A stretch of 64,000 bases of DNA from Pseudomonas kairouanensis (GTDB taxonomy: Bacteria > Pseudomonadota > Gammaproteobacteria > Pseudomonadales > Pseudomonadaceae), in contig NZ_QUZU01000008.1 of the NCBI RefSeq assembly GCF_004682055.1, positions 1 to 64,000 of the forward strand, written 5' to 3'. The position numbers and the translations under genes were made by a program. The notes under the pieces were generated by a model that saw nothing but the letters and a program-made list of their open reading frames with translations, searched no databases and had not been told where the DNA came from. Positions 10,515 to 20,532 of the stretch are shown in pieces. Every line of letters starts with the position of its first letter. Within the stretch, counting starts at the first letter, position 1.

Positions 10515-12364
10515 ACATGATCTTTCTGACTTTCGTATTTCCCCTGATCGGTTTCCTGCTGCTGTCGTTCTCTCGCGGGCGCTGGTCGGAAAACCTCTCT
10601 GCCCTGATCGGCGTGGGCTCCATTGGCCTGTCGGCCATCGTGGCCGCCTACGTCATCTGGCAATTCAACGTGGCGCCGCCGGAAGGCGGCCACTACACCC
10701 TGGTGCTGTGGCAGTGGATGTCGGTGGAGGGCTTCAAGCCCAACTTCGCCCTCTACATCGACGGCCTGTCGATCACCATGCTCGGTGTGGTCGTCGGCGT
10801 GGGTTTCCTGATCCACCTGTTCGCGTCTTGGTACATGCGCGGTGAAGCCGGCTACTCGCGCTTCTTCTCGTACACCAACCTGTTTATCGCCAGCATGCTG
10901 TTCCTGGTGCTGGGCGATAACCTGTTGTTCCTGTACTTCGGCTGGGAAGGCGTGGGCCTGTGCTCCTACCTGTTGATCGGTTTCTACTACAGCAACCGCA
11001 ACAACGGTAACGCGGCGCTCAAGGCCTTTATCGTTACCCGTATCGGCGACGTGTTCATGGCCATCGGCCTGTTCATCCTGTTCCAACAGGTGGGCACGCT
11101 GAACATCCAGGAACTGCTGGTGCTGGCACCGCAGAAATTCCAGGTCGGCGACTTCTGGATCACCCTGGCCACCCTGATGCTGCTGGGCGGCGCCGTGGGT
11201 AAATCCGCGCAACTGCCGCTGCAAACCTGGCTGGCGGATGCGATGGCCGGTCCTACCCCTGTTTCCGCACTGATTCACGCGGCAACGATGGTAACCGCCG
11301 GTGTCTACCTGATCGCCCGTACCCACGGCCTGTTCACCCTGGCGCCGGACATCCTGCACCTGGTGGGCATCGTTGGCGGCGTAACCCTGGTACTGGCCGG
11401 CTTCGCTGCCCTGGTACAGACCGACATCAAGCGTATCCTCGCCTACTCGACCATGAGCCAGATCGGCTACATGTTCCTGGCCCTGGGCGTTGGCGCCTGG
11501 GACGCGGCGATCTTCCACCTGATGACCCACGCCTTCTTCAAGGCCCTGTTGTTCCTTGCTTCCGGTGCGGTGATCGTTGCCTGCCACCACGAGCAGAACA
11601 TCTTCAAGATGGGCGGCCTGTGGAAGAAACTGCCACTGGCCTACGCCAGCTTCATCGTCGGTGGTGCCGCCCTGGCCGCCCTGCCGTTGGTGACCGCCGG
11701 TTTCTACTCCAAGGACGAAATCCTTTGGGAAGCGTTCGCCAGCGGCCACCAGAACCTGCTGTACGCAGGCCTGGTAGGCGCGTTCATGACCTCGCTGTAC
11801 ACCTTCCGCCTGATCTTTATCACCTTCCACGGTGAAGCCAAGACCGAAGCCCACGCAGGCCATGGCATTTCCCACTGGTTGCCATTGTCGGTGCTGATCA
11901 TCCTGTCGACCTTCGTCGGCGCCATGATCACCCCGCCGCTGCACGGTGTACTGCCGCAAAGCGTCGGCCATGCCGGCGGCGATGCGCAGCACAGCCTGGA
12001 AATCGCCTCGGGCGCCATCGCCATCGCGGGTATCCTGCTGGCCGCGCTGCTGTTCCTGGGCAAGCGTCGCTTCGTGACAGCGGTTGCCAACAGTGGCATT
12101 GGCCGCTTCCTGTCGGCCTGGTGGTTCGCTGCCTGGGGCTTCGACTGGATCTACGACAAACTGTTCGTCAAGCCTTACCTGGCCATCAGCCATGTACTGC
12201 GCAAAGACCCGCTCGACCAGACCATCGGTTTGATCCCGCGTGCCGCCAAGGCCGGTCACACCGCCCTGAGCCGCAGCGAGACCGGCCAGTTGCGTTGGTA
12301 CGCCGCGTCCATGGCTGCCGGTGCGGTTCTGGTGATCGGCGCCATCGTGGTGGTAGCGGTTTGA
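10511..12364 (+). CDS. nuoL: NADH-quinone oxidoreductase subunit L
   Basis: Distal antiporter-like proton-pumping subunit, 617 aa. Glu146 lies in [17 protein letters not shown], the key helix-5 glutamate. The Proton_antipo_M domain follows, with [22 protein letters not shown]-terminal extension of about 150 residues holds the long lateral helix. Start coupled to nuoK by ATGA. A 49-bp gap precedes nuoM. Confidence 0.97.
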   Translation: MNMIFLTFVFPLIGFLLLSFSRGRWSENLSALIGVGSIGLSAIVAAYVIWQFNVAPPEGGHYTLVLWQWMSVEGFKPNFALYIDGLSITMLGVVVGVGFLIHLFASWYMRGEAGYSRFFSYTNLFIASMLFLVLGDNLLFLYFGWEGVGLCSYLLIGFYYSNRNNGNAALKAFIVTRIGDVFMAIGLFILFQQVGTLNIQELLVLAPQKFQVGDFWITLATLMLLGGAVGKSAQLPLQTWLADAMAGPTPVSALIHAATMVTAGVYLIARTHGLFTLAPDILHLVGIVGGVTLVLAGFAALVQTDIKRILAYSTMSQIGYMFLALGVGAWDAAIFHLMTHAFFKALLFLASGAVIVACHHEQNIFKMGGLWKKLPLAYASFIVGGAALAALPLVTAGFYSKDEILWEAFASGHQNLLYAGLVGAFMTSLYTFRLIFITFHGEAKTEAHAGHGISHWLPLSVLIILSTFVGAMITPPLHGVLPQSVGHAGGDAQHSLEIASGAIAIAGILLAALLFLGKRRFVTAVANSGIGRFLSAWWFAAWGFDWIYDKLFVKPYLAISHVLRKDPLDQTIGLIPRAAKAGHTALSRSETGQLRWYAASMAAGAVLVIGAIVVVAV

Positions 12365-12413
12365 CTATGAACATTGCCAACTTTGCGAACTTGCGAAAGG
12401 AAACGAGCCTGTC

Positions 12414-13946
12414 ATGATTCTGCCCTGGCTAATCCTGATCCCCTTTATCGGCGGCCTGCTCTGCTGGATGGGTGAACGCTTCGGCGCCACCCTCCCCCGC
12501 TGGATTGCGTTGCTGACCATGTCCCTGGAACTCGCACTCGGCCTCTGGCTGTGGGCCCACGGTGACTATTCATTCGCTCCGGCACCGGGTGCCGATCCGA
12601 CCTGGGCCATCGAGTTCAAGCACGTCTGGATCCAGCGCTTTGGCATCAACGTGCACCTGGCCCTCGACGGCCTGTCGCTGTTGATGATCCTGCTGACCGG
12701 CCTGCTGGGTATCCTCTCGGTACTCTGCTCCTGGAAAGAGATCCAGCGTCACGTGGGCTTCTTCCACCTGAACCTGATGTGGATTTTGGGCGGTGTTGTC
12801 GGCGTGTTCCTTGCGCTGGACCTGTTCATGTTCTTTTTCTTCTGGGAAATGATGCTGGTGCCGATGTACTTCCTCATCGCGCTCTGGGGTCACAGTTCTT
12901 CGGACGGCAAGAAAACCCGGATCTACGCGGCGACCAAGTTCTTCATCTTCACCCAGGCTTCCGGCCTGATCATGTTGGTGGCGATCCTGGGTCTGGTACT
13001 GGTCAACTTCAACAACACCGGCGTGATTACCTTCAACTACGCCGACCTGTTGAAAACCAAGATGTCCCTGACCACCGAGTACATCCTGATGCTGGGCTTC
13101 TTCATCGCCTTCGCGGTGAAGCTGCCGGTGGTGCCGTTCCACTCCTGGCTGCCGGACGCTCACGCCCAGGCGCCGACTGCCGGTTCCGTGGACCTGGCCG
13201 GTATCCTGCTGAAAACCGCCGCCTACGGCCTGCTGCGTTTCGCCCTGCCGCTGTTCCCGAATGCCTCGGCCGAGTTCGCGCCGATTGCCATGACCCTGGG
13301 TCTGATCGGGATCTTCTACGGTGCGTTCCTGGCCTTCGCCCAAACCGACATCAAGCGTCTGATCGCCTTCTCGTCCGTTTCCCACATGGGTTTCGTACTG
13401 ATCGGCATCTACTCCGGCAGCCAACTGGCGCTGCAAGGCGCAGTGATCCAGATGTTGGCCCACGGTGTTTCGGCCGCTGCGCTGTTTATCCTCAGTGGCC
13501 AGTTGTACGAGCGCCTGCACACCCGTGACATGCGTGAAATGGGTGGCGTGTGGTCGCGCATCGCGTACCTGCCGGCCATCAGCCTGTTCTTCGCCGCCGC
13601 ATCCTTGGGCTTGCCAGGCACCGGTAACTTCATTGGCGAGTTCCTGATCCTGATGGGTGCCTTCGTGCAAACGCCATGGATCAGCGCCATTGCTACCTCC
13701 GGCCTGGTCTTCGGTTCGGTCTACTCGTTGATCATGATCCACCGCGCCTACTTCGGCCCGGCCAAGTCCGACACCGTCCTGCAAGGGATGGATGCTCGCG
13801 AACTGATCATGGTGCTCGGCCTTGCGGTACTGCTGATCTACATCGGCGTGTACCCGCAACCGTTCCTGGACACTTCTGCCGCGACGATGCATGGCGTGCA
13901 GCAGTGGTTCGGCACCGCTTTCTCTCAACTCGCTTCGGCCCGGTAA
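12414..13946 (+). CDS. nuoM: NADH-quinone oxidoreductase subunit M
   Basis: Second antiporter-like proton-pumping subunit, 510 aa with about 14 helices. Glu145 is in [16 protein letters not shown], matching the essential helix-5 glutamate. [20 protein letters not shown] is the conserved helix-7/8 region. Typical length. It ends 7 bp before nuoN. Confidence 0.97.
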   Translation: MILPWLILIPFIGGLLCWMGERFGATLPRWIALLTMSLELALGLWLWAHGDYSFAPAPGADPTWAIEFKHVWIQRFGINVHLALDGLSLLMILLTGLLGILSVLCSWKEIQRHVGFFHLNLMWILGGVVGVFLALDLFMFFFFWEMMLVPMYFLIALWGHSSSDGKKTRIYAATKFFIFTQASGLIMLVAILGLVLVNFNNTGVITFNYADLLKTKMSLTTEYILMLGFFIAFAVKLPVVPFHSWLPDAHAQAPTAGSVDLAGILLKTAAYGLLRFALPLFPNASAEFAPIAMTLGLIGIFYGAFLAFAQTDIKRLIAFSSVSHMGFVLIGIYSGSQLALQGAVIQMLAHGVSAAALFILSGQLYERLHTRDMREMGGVWSRIAYLPAISLFFAAASLGLPGTGNFIGEFLILMGAFVQTPWISAIATSGLVFGSVYSLIMIHRAYFGPAKSDTVLQGMDARELIMVLGLAVLLIYIGVYPQPFLDTSAATMHGVQQWFGTAFSQLASAR

Positions 13947-13953
13947 GAGCGCT

Positions 13954-15417
13954 ATGGAATTCACGATCCAACACTTTATCGCGCTTGCGCCGCTGCTGAT
14001 TACCAGCCTCACCATCGTGGTGGTGATGCTGGCCATCGCCTGGCGCCGCAATCACTCGCAAACGTTCCTGCTGTCCTGTGCCGGCCTGAACCTGGCCCTG
14101 CTGTCGATCATCCCGGCCCTCAAGGTCGCGCCACTGGCGGTCACGCCATTGATGATGGTCGATGACTTTGCCCTGCTGTATATCGCGCTGATCCTGGTGG
14201 CCACACTGGCCTGCGTCACCCTCGCCCACGCCTACCTCGGCGAAGGCGGCACCGGCTACCCAGGCAACCGCGAAGAGCTGTATCTGCTGATCCTGCTGGC
14301 TGCGGCCGGTGGCATCGTGCTGGTCAGCGCACAGCACCTGGCGGGCTTGTTCATCGGCCTGGAACTGCTGTCGATCCCGACCTACGGCTTGGTGGCCTAC
14401 GCCTTCTTCAACAAGCGCTCCCTGGAAGCCGGCATCAAGTACATGGTGCTGTCGGCCGCCGGTTCCGCGTTCCTGTTGTTCGGTATGGCCCTGCTCTACG
14501 CCGAAGCCGGCAGCCTGAGCTTCACCGGGATCGGTCACGCCCTGGCCACCACCAACAGCCCTGCGCCGATTGCCCAACTGGGCCTGGCGATGATGCTGAT
14601 CGGCCTGGCGTTCAAGCTGTCGTTGGTGCCGTTCCACCTGTGGACCCCAGACGTGTACGAGGGCGCCCCGGCGCCGGTGGCCGCGTTCCTGGCTACTGCG
14701 TCGAAGGTGGCGGTGTTTGCGGTGATGGTGCGTCTGTTCCAGATCTCCCCTGCTGCCAACACCGGCGTGCTGAGCAACGTGCTGACCGTGATCGCCATTG
14801 CGTCGATCCTGTTCGGTAACCTGCTGGCCCTGACCCAGAACAACCTCAAGCGTCTGCTGGGTTACTCCTCCATCGCCCACTTCGGCTACCTGCTGATCGC
14901 CCTGGTGGCGAGCAAAGGCCTGGCCGTGGAAGCCATGGGCGTGTACCTGGTCACCTACGTGATCACCAGCCTGGGTGCATTCGGCGTGATCACGCTGATG
15001 TCGTCGCCGTTCAAAGGCCGTGACGCCGACGCCCTGTACGAATACCGCGGCCTGTTCTGGCGCCGTCCGTACCTGACCGCCGTACTCACCGTGATGATGC
15101 TGTCCCTGGCCGGCATTCCGCTGACCGCAGGCTTTATCGGCAAGTTCTACATCGTCGCCACCGGCGTTGAAGCCCACGAATGGTGGTTGGTGGCCTCCCT
15201 GGTGCTGGGCAGCGCCATCGGCGTGTTCTACTACCTGCGCGTGATGGTGACCCTGTACCTGATCGAGCCAAACCTGCGCCGTGTGGACGCCGAACTGCAC
15301 TGGGAACAGAAGGCAGGCGGCGTGATGCTGCTGGCCATCGCCCTGCTCGCGTTTTTCCTGGGCGTGTACCCACAACCGTTGCTCACCCTGGTGCAGCATG
15401 CGGTGTTGGGTGTTTGA
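13954..15417 (+). CDS. nuoN: NADH-quinone oxidoreductase subunit N
   Basis: Third antiporter-like subunit, 487 aa. Glu137 in [19 protein letters not shown] is the conserved proton-channel glutamate. The helix-7/8 segment [20 protein letters not shown] is typical of NuoN. The frame is open to 13891 inside nuoM. The ATG at 13954 just past the nuoM stop is chosen, with GGTAAGAG ahead of it. Last gene of the operon, followed by a strong terminator. Confidence 0.96.
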   Translation: MEFTIQHFIALAPLLITSLTIVVVMLAIAWRRNHSQTFLLSCAGLNLALLSIIPALKVAPLAVTPLMMVDDFALLYIALILVATLACVTLAHAYLGEGGTGYPGNREELYLLILLAAAGGIVLVSAQHLAGLFIGLELLSIPTYGLVAYAFFNKRSLEAGIKYMVLSAAGSAFLLFGMALLYAEAGSLSFTGIGHALATTNSPAPIAQLGLAMMLIGLAFKLSLVPFHLWTPDVYEGAPAPVAAFLATASKVAVFAVMVRLFQISPAANTGVLSNVLTVIAIASILFGNLLALTQNNLKRLLGYSSIAHFGYLLIALVASKGLAVEAMGVYLVTYVITSLGAFGVITLMSSPFKGRDADALYEYRGLFWRRPYLTAVLTVMMLSLAGIPLTAGFIGKFYIVATGVEAHEWWLVASLVLGSAIGVFYYLRVMVTLYLIEPNLRRVDAELHWEQKAGGVMLLAIALLAFFLGVYPQPLLTLVQHAVLGV

Positions 15418-15440
15418 TCGCTTAGTGTGATGTAAGTAAA

Positions 15441-15471
15441 CAAAACGGCGCCTTCGGGCGCCGTTTTGTTT
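15441..15471 (+). terminator. Rho-independent terminator of the nuo operon
   Basis: AAAACGGCGCC and GGCGCCGTTTT form an 11-bp stem around a TTCG tetraloop, ending in TTTTGTTT. It lies 24 bp after the nuoN stop. Confidence 0.95.
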
Positions 15472-15723
15472 ATGGAGAAATGAACTCGCACATTGGTTGA
15501 AATGCAATCAACTGTGGGAGATGTCGAGCTTTAGCGAGGCTTCGAAGGCGACGGTATTGCTGATAGAAGTGCTGGCTGATCAAACACTTTCGTGCGCAAG
15601 CCCGCGAAGCGATTAAATCTGCACATCAGAATCTTCTGACGCAACGCACCGCACAACCCGATATCACGGCCCCAACCCAACTCATAAAATGGCCATTTCT
15701 TACGCAACCTACCTAGGGTCATC
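15472..15723. other. Intergenic region before the HTH gene, no gene seen
   Basis: Contains a decayed REP-like stretch around 15511-15555. I looked for a RelE/HigB-type toxin frame here, since the downstream gene resembles the antitoxin of such pairs. No frame longer than about 50 codons with a matching sequence was found. Confidence 0.5.
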
Positions 15724-16038
15724 ATGAAACGGAACTTAGCCTCAGAGTTGGTCGAAGGTTTCAACGCACTGGCAAGCGAACGCCAAGGCAAAATCACCCT
15801 ACGGACCCACAAGGTCCGCCTGAACAAACTCCCGCCCCTTATCGCAGAAGAAGTGATCGCGGTACGCCAACAGCTCAACCTCTCCCGCTCGGTATTTGCC
15901 ATGTATCTGCGCACCAATACCCGCACCCTGGAGAACTGGGAGCAAGGCCGGGCCAAGCCCAATGCCCAGGCCGTCACCTTGATTCGTCTGGTGGCGCAAT
16001 TTCCGGAAACCGTGACGCAACTTGCTGCGTTGAGTTAA
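15724..16038 (+). CDS. HigA/NadS-like helix-turn-helix antitoxin, no toxin partner seen
   Basis: 104 aa. The C-terminal half holds an XRE-type helix-turn-helix with LSRSVFAMYLRTNTRTLENW and EQGRAKPNAQA. The N-terminal MKRNLASELVEGFNAL matches the antitoxin/regulator family paired with RelE/HigB-like toxins. Such genes usually lie just downstream of their toxin, but the 250 bp upstream hold no toxin frame. It may be an orphan regulator that binds its own promoter. AGGG lies shortly before the ATG. Confidence 0.75.
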   Translation: MKRNLASELVEGFNALASERQGKITLRTHKVRLNKLPPLIAEEVIAVRQQLNLSRSVFAMYLRTNTRTLENWEQGRAKPNAQAVTLIRLVAQFPETVTQLAALS

Positions 16039-16065
16039 CACCCCATACCAGTGTGCGTGGGCTTG

Positions 16066-16154
16066 TGTGGGAGCGGGCTTGCTCGCGAAAGCGCAGTGTC
16101 AGTCACAGATACTTCGACTGACCCACCGCTTTCGCGAGCAAGCCCGCTCCCACA
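16066..16154. repeat. REPIN (inverted pair of REP arms)
   Basis: TGTGGGAGCGGGCTTGCTCG begins the left arm and its exact reverse complement ends the right arm at 16154; the arms pair over about 27 bp with a loop of about 35 bp. It lies between convergent genes. Same REP type as at 1-31 and 55302-55393. Confidence 0.9.
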
Positions 16155-16174
16155 TGAGTGATGTGGTGCTGGCG

Positions 16175-16927
16175 TTAGAACGCGATACCAACCTTCAGCC
16201 CGTACTCATCCCGCTTGAGCTTGGTGTTGTCGGCCACATCCGAGTCTTCATCGAGCTTGTACTCGGTGCGGGTGTAGTACAGGCCCGCCACCACCGGCAG
16301 GTCGCCATTGCGGTTCATCAGCAGGCTGACTTCGGCGTAGGGGTTGGTGCGGTCCTTGAGGTCCACGGTGTCGCTGCCCAGGCCGTCCACCTTGATCTTG
16401 GCGCGGCTGTCGAGGGTGCGACGGGCGCCGGCCTCGACACGCAGGGCCATGTCATCGAACTGGTGGTTGTAACCCAGGGCCGCCTTGGCGAACGGCGATT
16501 TGCTGGTGAGCTCCAGGTCGTAATCGTTGGAGTCCAGCTCGTAGCGGGTCCAGCTGTAGCCGCCACCGACAATCACATCAACCGAATTGCGCGCATCCAG
16601 CGCGGCGCGCCAGCCCAGGTCCAGGTCGGCCTGGCCATCCTTGAGCTTGTTATCACTTTTCTTGCCGTACTTGGCCTGGATACCGGCCTGGTAGATAAAG
16701 CCGGATTCGGCCGTGAGCTTGTTGCCGAAGTTGTAGAACAGGCCGGCTTCGGGCATGTCGTCCTTGTCACTTTCGCTGCCGCCTTCGAGCTTGAAGTCGT
16801 TGTAGCTGCCCAGGATGCCGAACGTGGAAATCGGCGCGGTGGACGGTGCGGCGAACCCCACGGCAGGCGCAGCGACCAGCGCCAGCAGCGAGGAACCTTT
16901 GAGGAATTTTCCGAATAGCTTGGACAT
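16175..16927 (-). CDS. Small outer-membrane beta-barrel protein
   Basis: 250 aa. A signal peptide is clear at residues 1-26 (hydrophobic LLALVAAPAVGFA, cleavage after AFA). The mature part alternates short amphipathic strands and charged turns and ends in GLKVGIAF; the terminal Phe is the usual barrel-assembly signal. The pattern suggests about eight to ten strands, like OmpW/opacity-type porins, but the substrate cannot be read. AAGGAG precedes the ATG by 10 bp. Single gene flanked by a REPIN. Confidence 0.8.
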   Translation of the reverse strand: MSKLFGKFLKGSSLLALVAAPAVGFAAPSTAPISTFGILGSYNDFKLEGGSESDKDDMPEAGLFYNFGNKLTAESGFIYQAGIQAKYGKKSDNKLKDGQADLDLGWRAALDARNSVDVIVGGGYSWTRYELDSNDYDLELTSKSPFAKAALGYNHQFDDMALRVEAGARRTLDSRAKIKVDGLGSDTVDLKDRTNPYAEVSLLMNRNGDLPVVAGLYYTRTEYKLDEDSDVADNTKLKRDEYGLKVGIAF

Positions 16928-17050
16928 CGTTTTACATCTCCTTGTCTGGTGAGCAAATTATTCAGGAACCGCTTCGAGCCCCAACCAGGGGAAAGGTTCG
17001 AAACAATCTGCACAAACTTGGCGGTAAAACGGTTCAGCGAACGCTCTATC

Positions 17051-17887
17051 TCAATCATCCTGCAGGTTTGCCACTACCAAGCCATCCAGTGCTTCACCCA
17101 GCTGTGGCAGCCCCGATAAGCGAATGCCAAAGGTTTCCTGCAACAACGTCATCAACTCATCGGCACTGCCCAGCGCGCGCTTCTCACTCGGCCTGTCCAG
17201 GTAATGCAACGCATAGTTGGCGTTGGCCAGGGTGTAGCGTTTGCCGGGCGCCAGGCGTGCAACCTTGAGTTGACCAACGAAGGGCGACTCCGGGTGCGTG
17301 GACACGTACCAGTTGCCAAGGGTGTAGTCGATATCCGTCTGCACTTGCAGATCGAACACATACAACCCACGCCACGCCTGGGCGACCTGCGCCCACAAGG
17401 TGTAACTACCCTGCCCGTCGTACGTGAGCCGATACGGCTCATGGGCCGTGGCCTGCACGGCCTCGGTGTCCAGCTGCAAGGGGCTGCTGGGCACCATGCC
17501 GCCAAAGCCCACGTCCGTGATGTACCGCGTGCCCTCCAGGGTCACCAGGCTCAAACGATGGGTACGCGCGGTGCGTGCATCCGGCGGCCCGCCCATCACC
17601 ACCCGACCGGTGATGCCACGGGCGTCGAAACCCAATTCCTGCAACAGAGCCAGGAACATCTGGTTCAACTCATAGCAATAGCCGCCCCGCCCTTGCAGCA
17701 ACACTTTTTGCTCGACGCTGGGCAGGTCGATCAGCACCGGCAAGTGCAGCAGGGTCGACAGGCTTTCAAAAGCGAACGTGCACACATGGCGCAGTTGCAG
17801 ATCCCGGAGGGTTTGCAGGGTGGGCGGCGGTGGTGCGTCATAGCCCAGGCGTTGCAGGTAGAGCGAGCGATGGGTCAGGCCGGACAT
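17051..17887 (-). CDS. Arylamine N-acetyltransferase
   Basis: Cytosolic enzyme transferring acetyl from acetyl-CoA to aromatic amines and hydrazines. The triad is complete: Cys71 in RGGYCYELNQ, His110 in RTHRLSLV and Asp125 in YITDVGFGG. The 278-aa length is ordinary for the NAT family. A GTG start at 17905 is possible, but the ATG at 17887 has AAGGA 7 bp upstream and is preferred. Transcribed alone, divergent from the next small gene. Confidence 0.93.
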   Translation of the reverse strand: MSGLTHRSLYLQRLGYDAPPPPTLQTLRDLQLRHVCTFAFESLSTLLHLPVLIDLPSVEQKVLLQGRGGYCYELNQMFLALLQELGFDARGITGRVVMGGPPDARTARTHRLSLVTLEGTRYITDVGFGGMVPSSPLQLDTEAVQATAHEPYRLTYDGQGSYTLWAQVAQAWRGLYVFDLQVQTDIDYTLGNWYVSTHPESPFVGQLKVARLAPGKRYTLANANYALHYLDRPSEKRALGSADELMTLLQETFGIRLSGLPQLGEALDGLVVANLQDD

Positions 17888-18007
17888 TGCACGATCCTTG
17901 GGCACAGGGCGAAGGCAACACTATGCCGCGCCTGCGTGCAGGTTGTCATTTTGAATGAACCTTTTTGAACGCTTCCCTATCCATTGATAACAACACAGGG
18001 AGGCAAC

Positions 18008-18244
18008 ATGAGTACCGCAAAAATCTACACCATCAATTACCAGCTACACGGTCAACCCAAATCCTTTGTGGTACGTGCCGAAGTGATGAACAACGCAGAG
18101 GCCTGGCACTGGGCGGCGGTGGATGCCGATATTGCACACGTCAGCCGCGTGGGCCGTGTGGGGCATGAGCAAGTGAAAAAAACCACGCGACCGTGGGCTG
18201 AGAAGTTCGGGATTACCGAAGTTACCTGGATAGCGCCCAAATAA
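18008..18244 (+). CDS. Small conserved Pseudomonas protein (DUF6555-like)
   Basis: 78 aa, no signal peptide or membrane segment. It has a recognisable Pseudomonas-specific pattern (YTINYQLHGQPKSFVVRA, AEAWHWAAVDA, ending in VTWIAPK) that I associate with DUF6555; this assignment is from memory. AGGGAGG lies just upstream of the ATG. A hairpin terminator follows 5 bp after the stop. Function unknown. Confidence 0.75.
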   Translation: MSTAKIYTINYQLHGQPKSFVVRAEVMNNAEAWHWAAVDADIAHVSRVGRVGHEQVKKTTRPWAEKFGITEVTWIAPK

Positions 18245-18249
18245 GCCAA

Positions 18250-18271
18250 AGCCCCGCACGATGGCGGGGCT
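18250..18271. terminator. Hairpin terminator between convergent small genes
   Basis: AGCCCCGC and GCGGGGCT form an 8-bp stem with a 6-nt loop. The T-run is weak on both strands, with TTTGG on the minus side. It could serve both flanking genes. Confidence 0.65.
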
Positions 18272-18275
18272 CCGG

Positions 18276-18473
18276 TTATGGCTTCAAGTCGCCCAATGGA
18301 TCATAGGGCGGCTTTTTTTCGGCCTGCTCTTTCTCTTTATCCAGCGGCGCGATGGCGGGGCCAATCGGATCAACCTGCGGATCGCTCACATCCGGCGAGT
18401 CCGGATCAAACCCTAGTTCATCCTTACCACTGCCATGCTCACCCGAGCTTGGGCCTTTTGGGGAATTGCTCAC
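18276..18473 (-). CDS. Small acidic, proline-rich hypothetical protein
   Basis: 65 aa, rich in Pro, Asp, Glu and Lys (PDSPDVSDPQVDPIGP, EKKPPYDPLGDLKP), probably disordered and soluble. The frame is open to a TTG at 18491. The GTG at 18473 is chosen because AAGGAG lies 6 bp before it. It follows the 58-aa gene by 14 bp on the same strand, so the two are probably co-transcribed. Function unknown. Confidence 0.65.
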   Translation of the reverse strand: MSNSPKGPSSGEHGSGKDELGFDPDSPDVSDPQVDPIGPAIAPLDKEKEQAEKKPPYDPLGDLKP

Positions 18474-18487
18474 GGTGTTCTCCTTGC

Positions 18488-18664
18488 TCAAAGTGGACGG
18501 GCTTTGTCGTGAAGGTTTTCCAGGTTTTCCTCGGCCTCTTCCACGTCTTGCTCCTGGCGATCGGCCGGGTCGTTGGGGCGCAGCGCGTCGTTGTCGCGCT
18601 CCTCTTCGCCGGGCATGCGGTCTGGGTTGGGTGTTCCAGGGGGTGGCTGTTTATACTCGGGCAT
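18488..18664 (-). CDS. Small charged hypothetical protein, 58 aa
   Basis: Begins MPEYKQPPPGTPNPDRMPGE and continues with an acidic run (QEQDVEEAEENLENLHD). No membrane or signal segment. It is in the same orientation as, and just upstream of, the 65-aa gene. The composition (Pro-rich head, acidic tail) and preserved frame argue for a real gene. GGTGA lies upstream of the ATG. Function unknown. Confidence 0.6.
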   Translation of the reverse strand: MPEYKQPPPGTPNPDRMPGEEERDNDALRPNDPADRQEQDVEEAEENLENLHDKARPL

Positions 18665-18782
18665 GATGATTCACCTTAAGGTGGGTTACAGGTTTTAGAG
18701 AAACCCCGCGGCGCCATCGTTCAACTTGTTTACCCCATCCATGCGAAGATGCCACCCCGCCCCTTCTGGAGATTTGAACCGG

Positions 18783-19304
18783 ATGTTCGAACTCAAACCT
18801 TGCGACCCCACCACCTACCGTCAGCAAACCCGCCGCAGCACGCTGATCGTGGCGGTGCTGTTCCTGTTGCTGGCCATGGGGCTATCGACCCTGGCCGTGA
18901 TGCTGTTCGGCGAGCCCGGCGGCGATAACTTTCGCTTCAATGTCGGCGGCGTGTTTGCCGGCGTGCTGATGACCGTGGCCCTGGTACGTGGCCCGCTCTG
19001 GAGCAAGTCCTGGATGGCGGCAGCGGTGTATGGCTGGCAGCTCAAGCGCTGCCTGATGAGCGTGACCAATGTGATGCACAAGGTCACCGAGCGGGTGCAA
19101 GCGAATGATCCAACGGCGCTCAAGGTGTTGCGCTTTTATCACCTGGGGCTGACGCAGATGCATGAGCTGGACGCCAATTCCAGCGCTCAGGCGCAGATGG
19201 TGGGCGAGGTCGAAGCGCATAAAGCGAAGCTGCAGGCGTTGGGAATCGACACCGAGCAGAGCCGTTTTGACCCCGCTTGGCTCGAAACCCTGAAAAGCGT
19301 TTGA
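18783..19304 (+). CDS. DUF3087 family membrane protein
   Basis: 173 aa. Two hydrophobic segments near residues 20-40 and 53-68 are followed by a soluble helical C-terminal half (ALKVLRFYHLGLTQMHELDA). The N-terminus MFELKPCDPTTYRQQTRRST matches DUF3087, an uncharacterised gammaproteobacterial inner-membrane family. The frame is open to 18726 but the ATG at 18783 gives the family-like start. Single gene. Confidence 0.8.
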   Translation: MFELKPCDPTTYRQQTRRSTLIVAVLFLLLAMGLSTLAVMLFGEPGGDNFRFNVGGVFAGVLMTVALVRGPLWSKSWMAAAVYGWQLKRCLMSVTNVMHKVTERVQANDPTALKVLRFYHLGLTQMHELDANSSAQAQMVGEVEAHKAKLQALGIDTEQSRFDPAWLETLKSV

Positions 19305-19352
19305 AGACTCTACTGTCTACTTGATGTATGAAGGTCCAAATCTGGGAGCGGT

Positions 19353-20486
19353 TTACGCCGCAGAAACCTTGGCCCGCCAGCAAAATACCGCACTCACCGC
19401 AATCGCCGCCCCGGCCATGCCAAACACCCAGGGCGCCGAAGCGATCGGCAGCAGCAGCCCGGCCAGCAACGGCCCCAGGCCCGCGCCGATATCCCGCCAC
19501 ACCGCGTTAGAGGCCAACGCCGACACCCGCATCGACCCAGGGTTGCGCTCGGCCACCAAGGTGGTCACCAGCGGCAACTGCAGGGCGCGCAGCACCAACA
19601 CCGCCGCCGCGCCGACAATCACCCAGTAGCTGCCAAACGCCGTGAGGGCCAGGGCACTCAGGAACGAAAACAGCAACAGCATCGAGGTGGCGCCAAAGCG
19701 CTGGGCCGCACGGCCGCCCAAGGGACTCAGGAGCATTTCCGAGACATACCGCAGCGCCATCAAGCCACCGGCGATCAGTACCGCATCACCGCCAAGGATC
19801 TTCTGCGCCTGGATCGACAGGCCGAAAATAAACAGCCCATCCAGCGCCACACCTTCGATAAACGACCACAGGGCCACGCTGTCCGGCCACTTGAAGCGTC
19901 GCCCCGGTGTGTTGTGCAGATCATGCCCGACGGTGGGCAAGCCGCGCGCCATCCACAGGCCCACCAGGCAAGCCCCGGCCAGGATCAGAAAGATCGGGCG
20001 CGGCCCGGCCCACAGTGTCAGCCAGCCGCCCAGGGGCAACGCCAACATCGGGCCGAGGGCGATCAATGCCCTTGAACGCCCAGCCCGGCGTGCAGCACCA
20101 GCAGGTTCGGCGGTGGCCAACACCTGGGTCGACAGGTTCAACGCGGCAAAGCACAGGCCCCACACCAGGCGCAGTCCCAACAGGGCAGCAAACCCCGACA
20201 GCATCGAGTTGCCCAGGGCACACAGCGTCGCGGCGCCGGCGGCGATCATGCAGGTGAGGCGGTCGCCGTTGCGGGCGTAGAAATTCAGCACATGCCGATA
20301 GCCAAAAATCCGCACCAGACGGTTGGCTGCCAGTAACACCCCGGCCTGGGCCAGGGTGATGCCAAAGGCCTGGGATTCCATGGGCAGCAGCAGGTAAAGC
20401 AACACGTCGCTGGGCAAGCACAACGCCAGGGTCAACGCGGCGCGGCGGGACTGGGTGTCGGCGGTGCGAAGGGCCTGGCTGGTCAT
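19353..20486 (-). CDS. Major facilitator superfamily transporter
   Basis: 377 aa with about 12 hydrophobic segments. The inter-helix motif NRLVRIFGYRHVLNFYARNG corresponds to the MFS loop-2/3 region. Substrate not readable. It lies 46 bp downstream of another MFS gene on the same strand and may share its transcript. Slightly short for the family, but complete with a normal stop. Confidence 0.85.
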   Translation of the reverse strand: MTSQALRTADTQSRRAALTLALCLPSDVLLYLLLPMESQAFGITLAQAGVLLAANRLVRIFGYRHVLNFYARNGDRLTCMIAAGAATLCALGNSMLSGFAALLGLRLVWGLCFAALNLSTQVLATAEPAGAARRAGRSRALIALGPMLALPLGGWLTLWAGPRPIFLILAGACLVGLWMARGLPTVGHDLHNTPGRRFKWPDSVALWSFIEGVALDGLFIFGLSIQAQKILGGDAVLIAGGLMALRYVSEMLLSPLGGRAAQRFGATSMLLLFSFLSALALTAFGSYWVIVGAAAVLVLRALQLPLVTTLVAERNPGSMRVSALASNAVWRDIGAGLGPLLAGLLLPIASAPWVFGMAGAAIAVSAVFCWRAKVSAA

Positions 20487-20532
20487 AAATCTGAAACATC
20501 CCGAAATATTCAGGTCGCCAAGGTAGCCTTAA

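Noticed and set aside
10160..12259. 699-aa open frame antisense to nuoL/nuoK
   Set aside because: Shadow frame with low-complexity Gln/His/Asp composition.
16066..16154. Possible CRISPR or attachment site
   Set aside because: Only one inverted pair, no spacers or repeated units; it is a standard REPIN.
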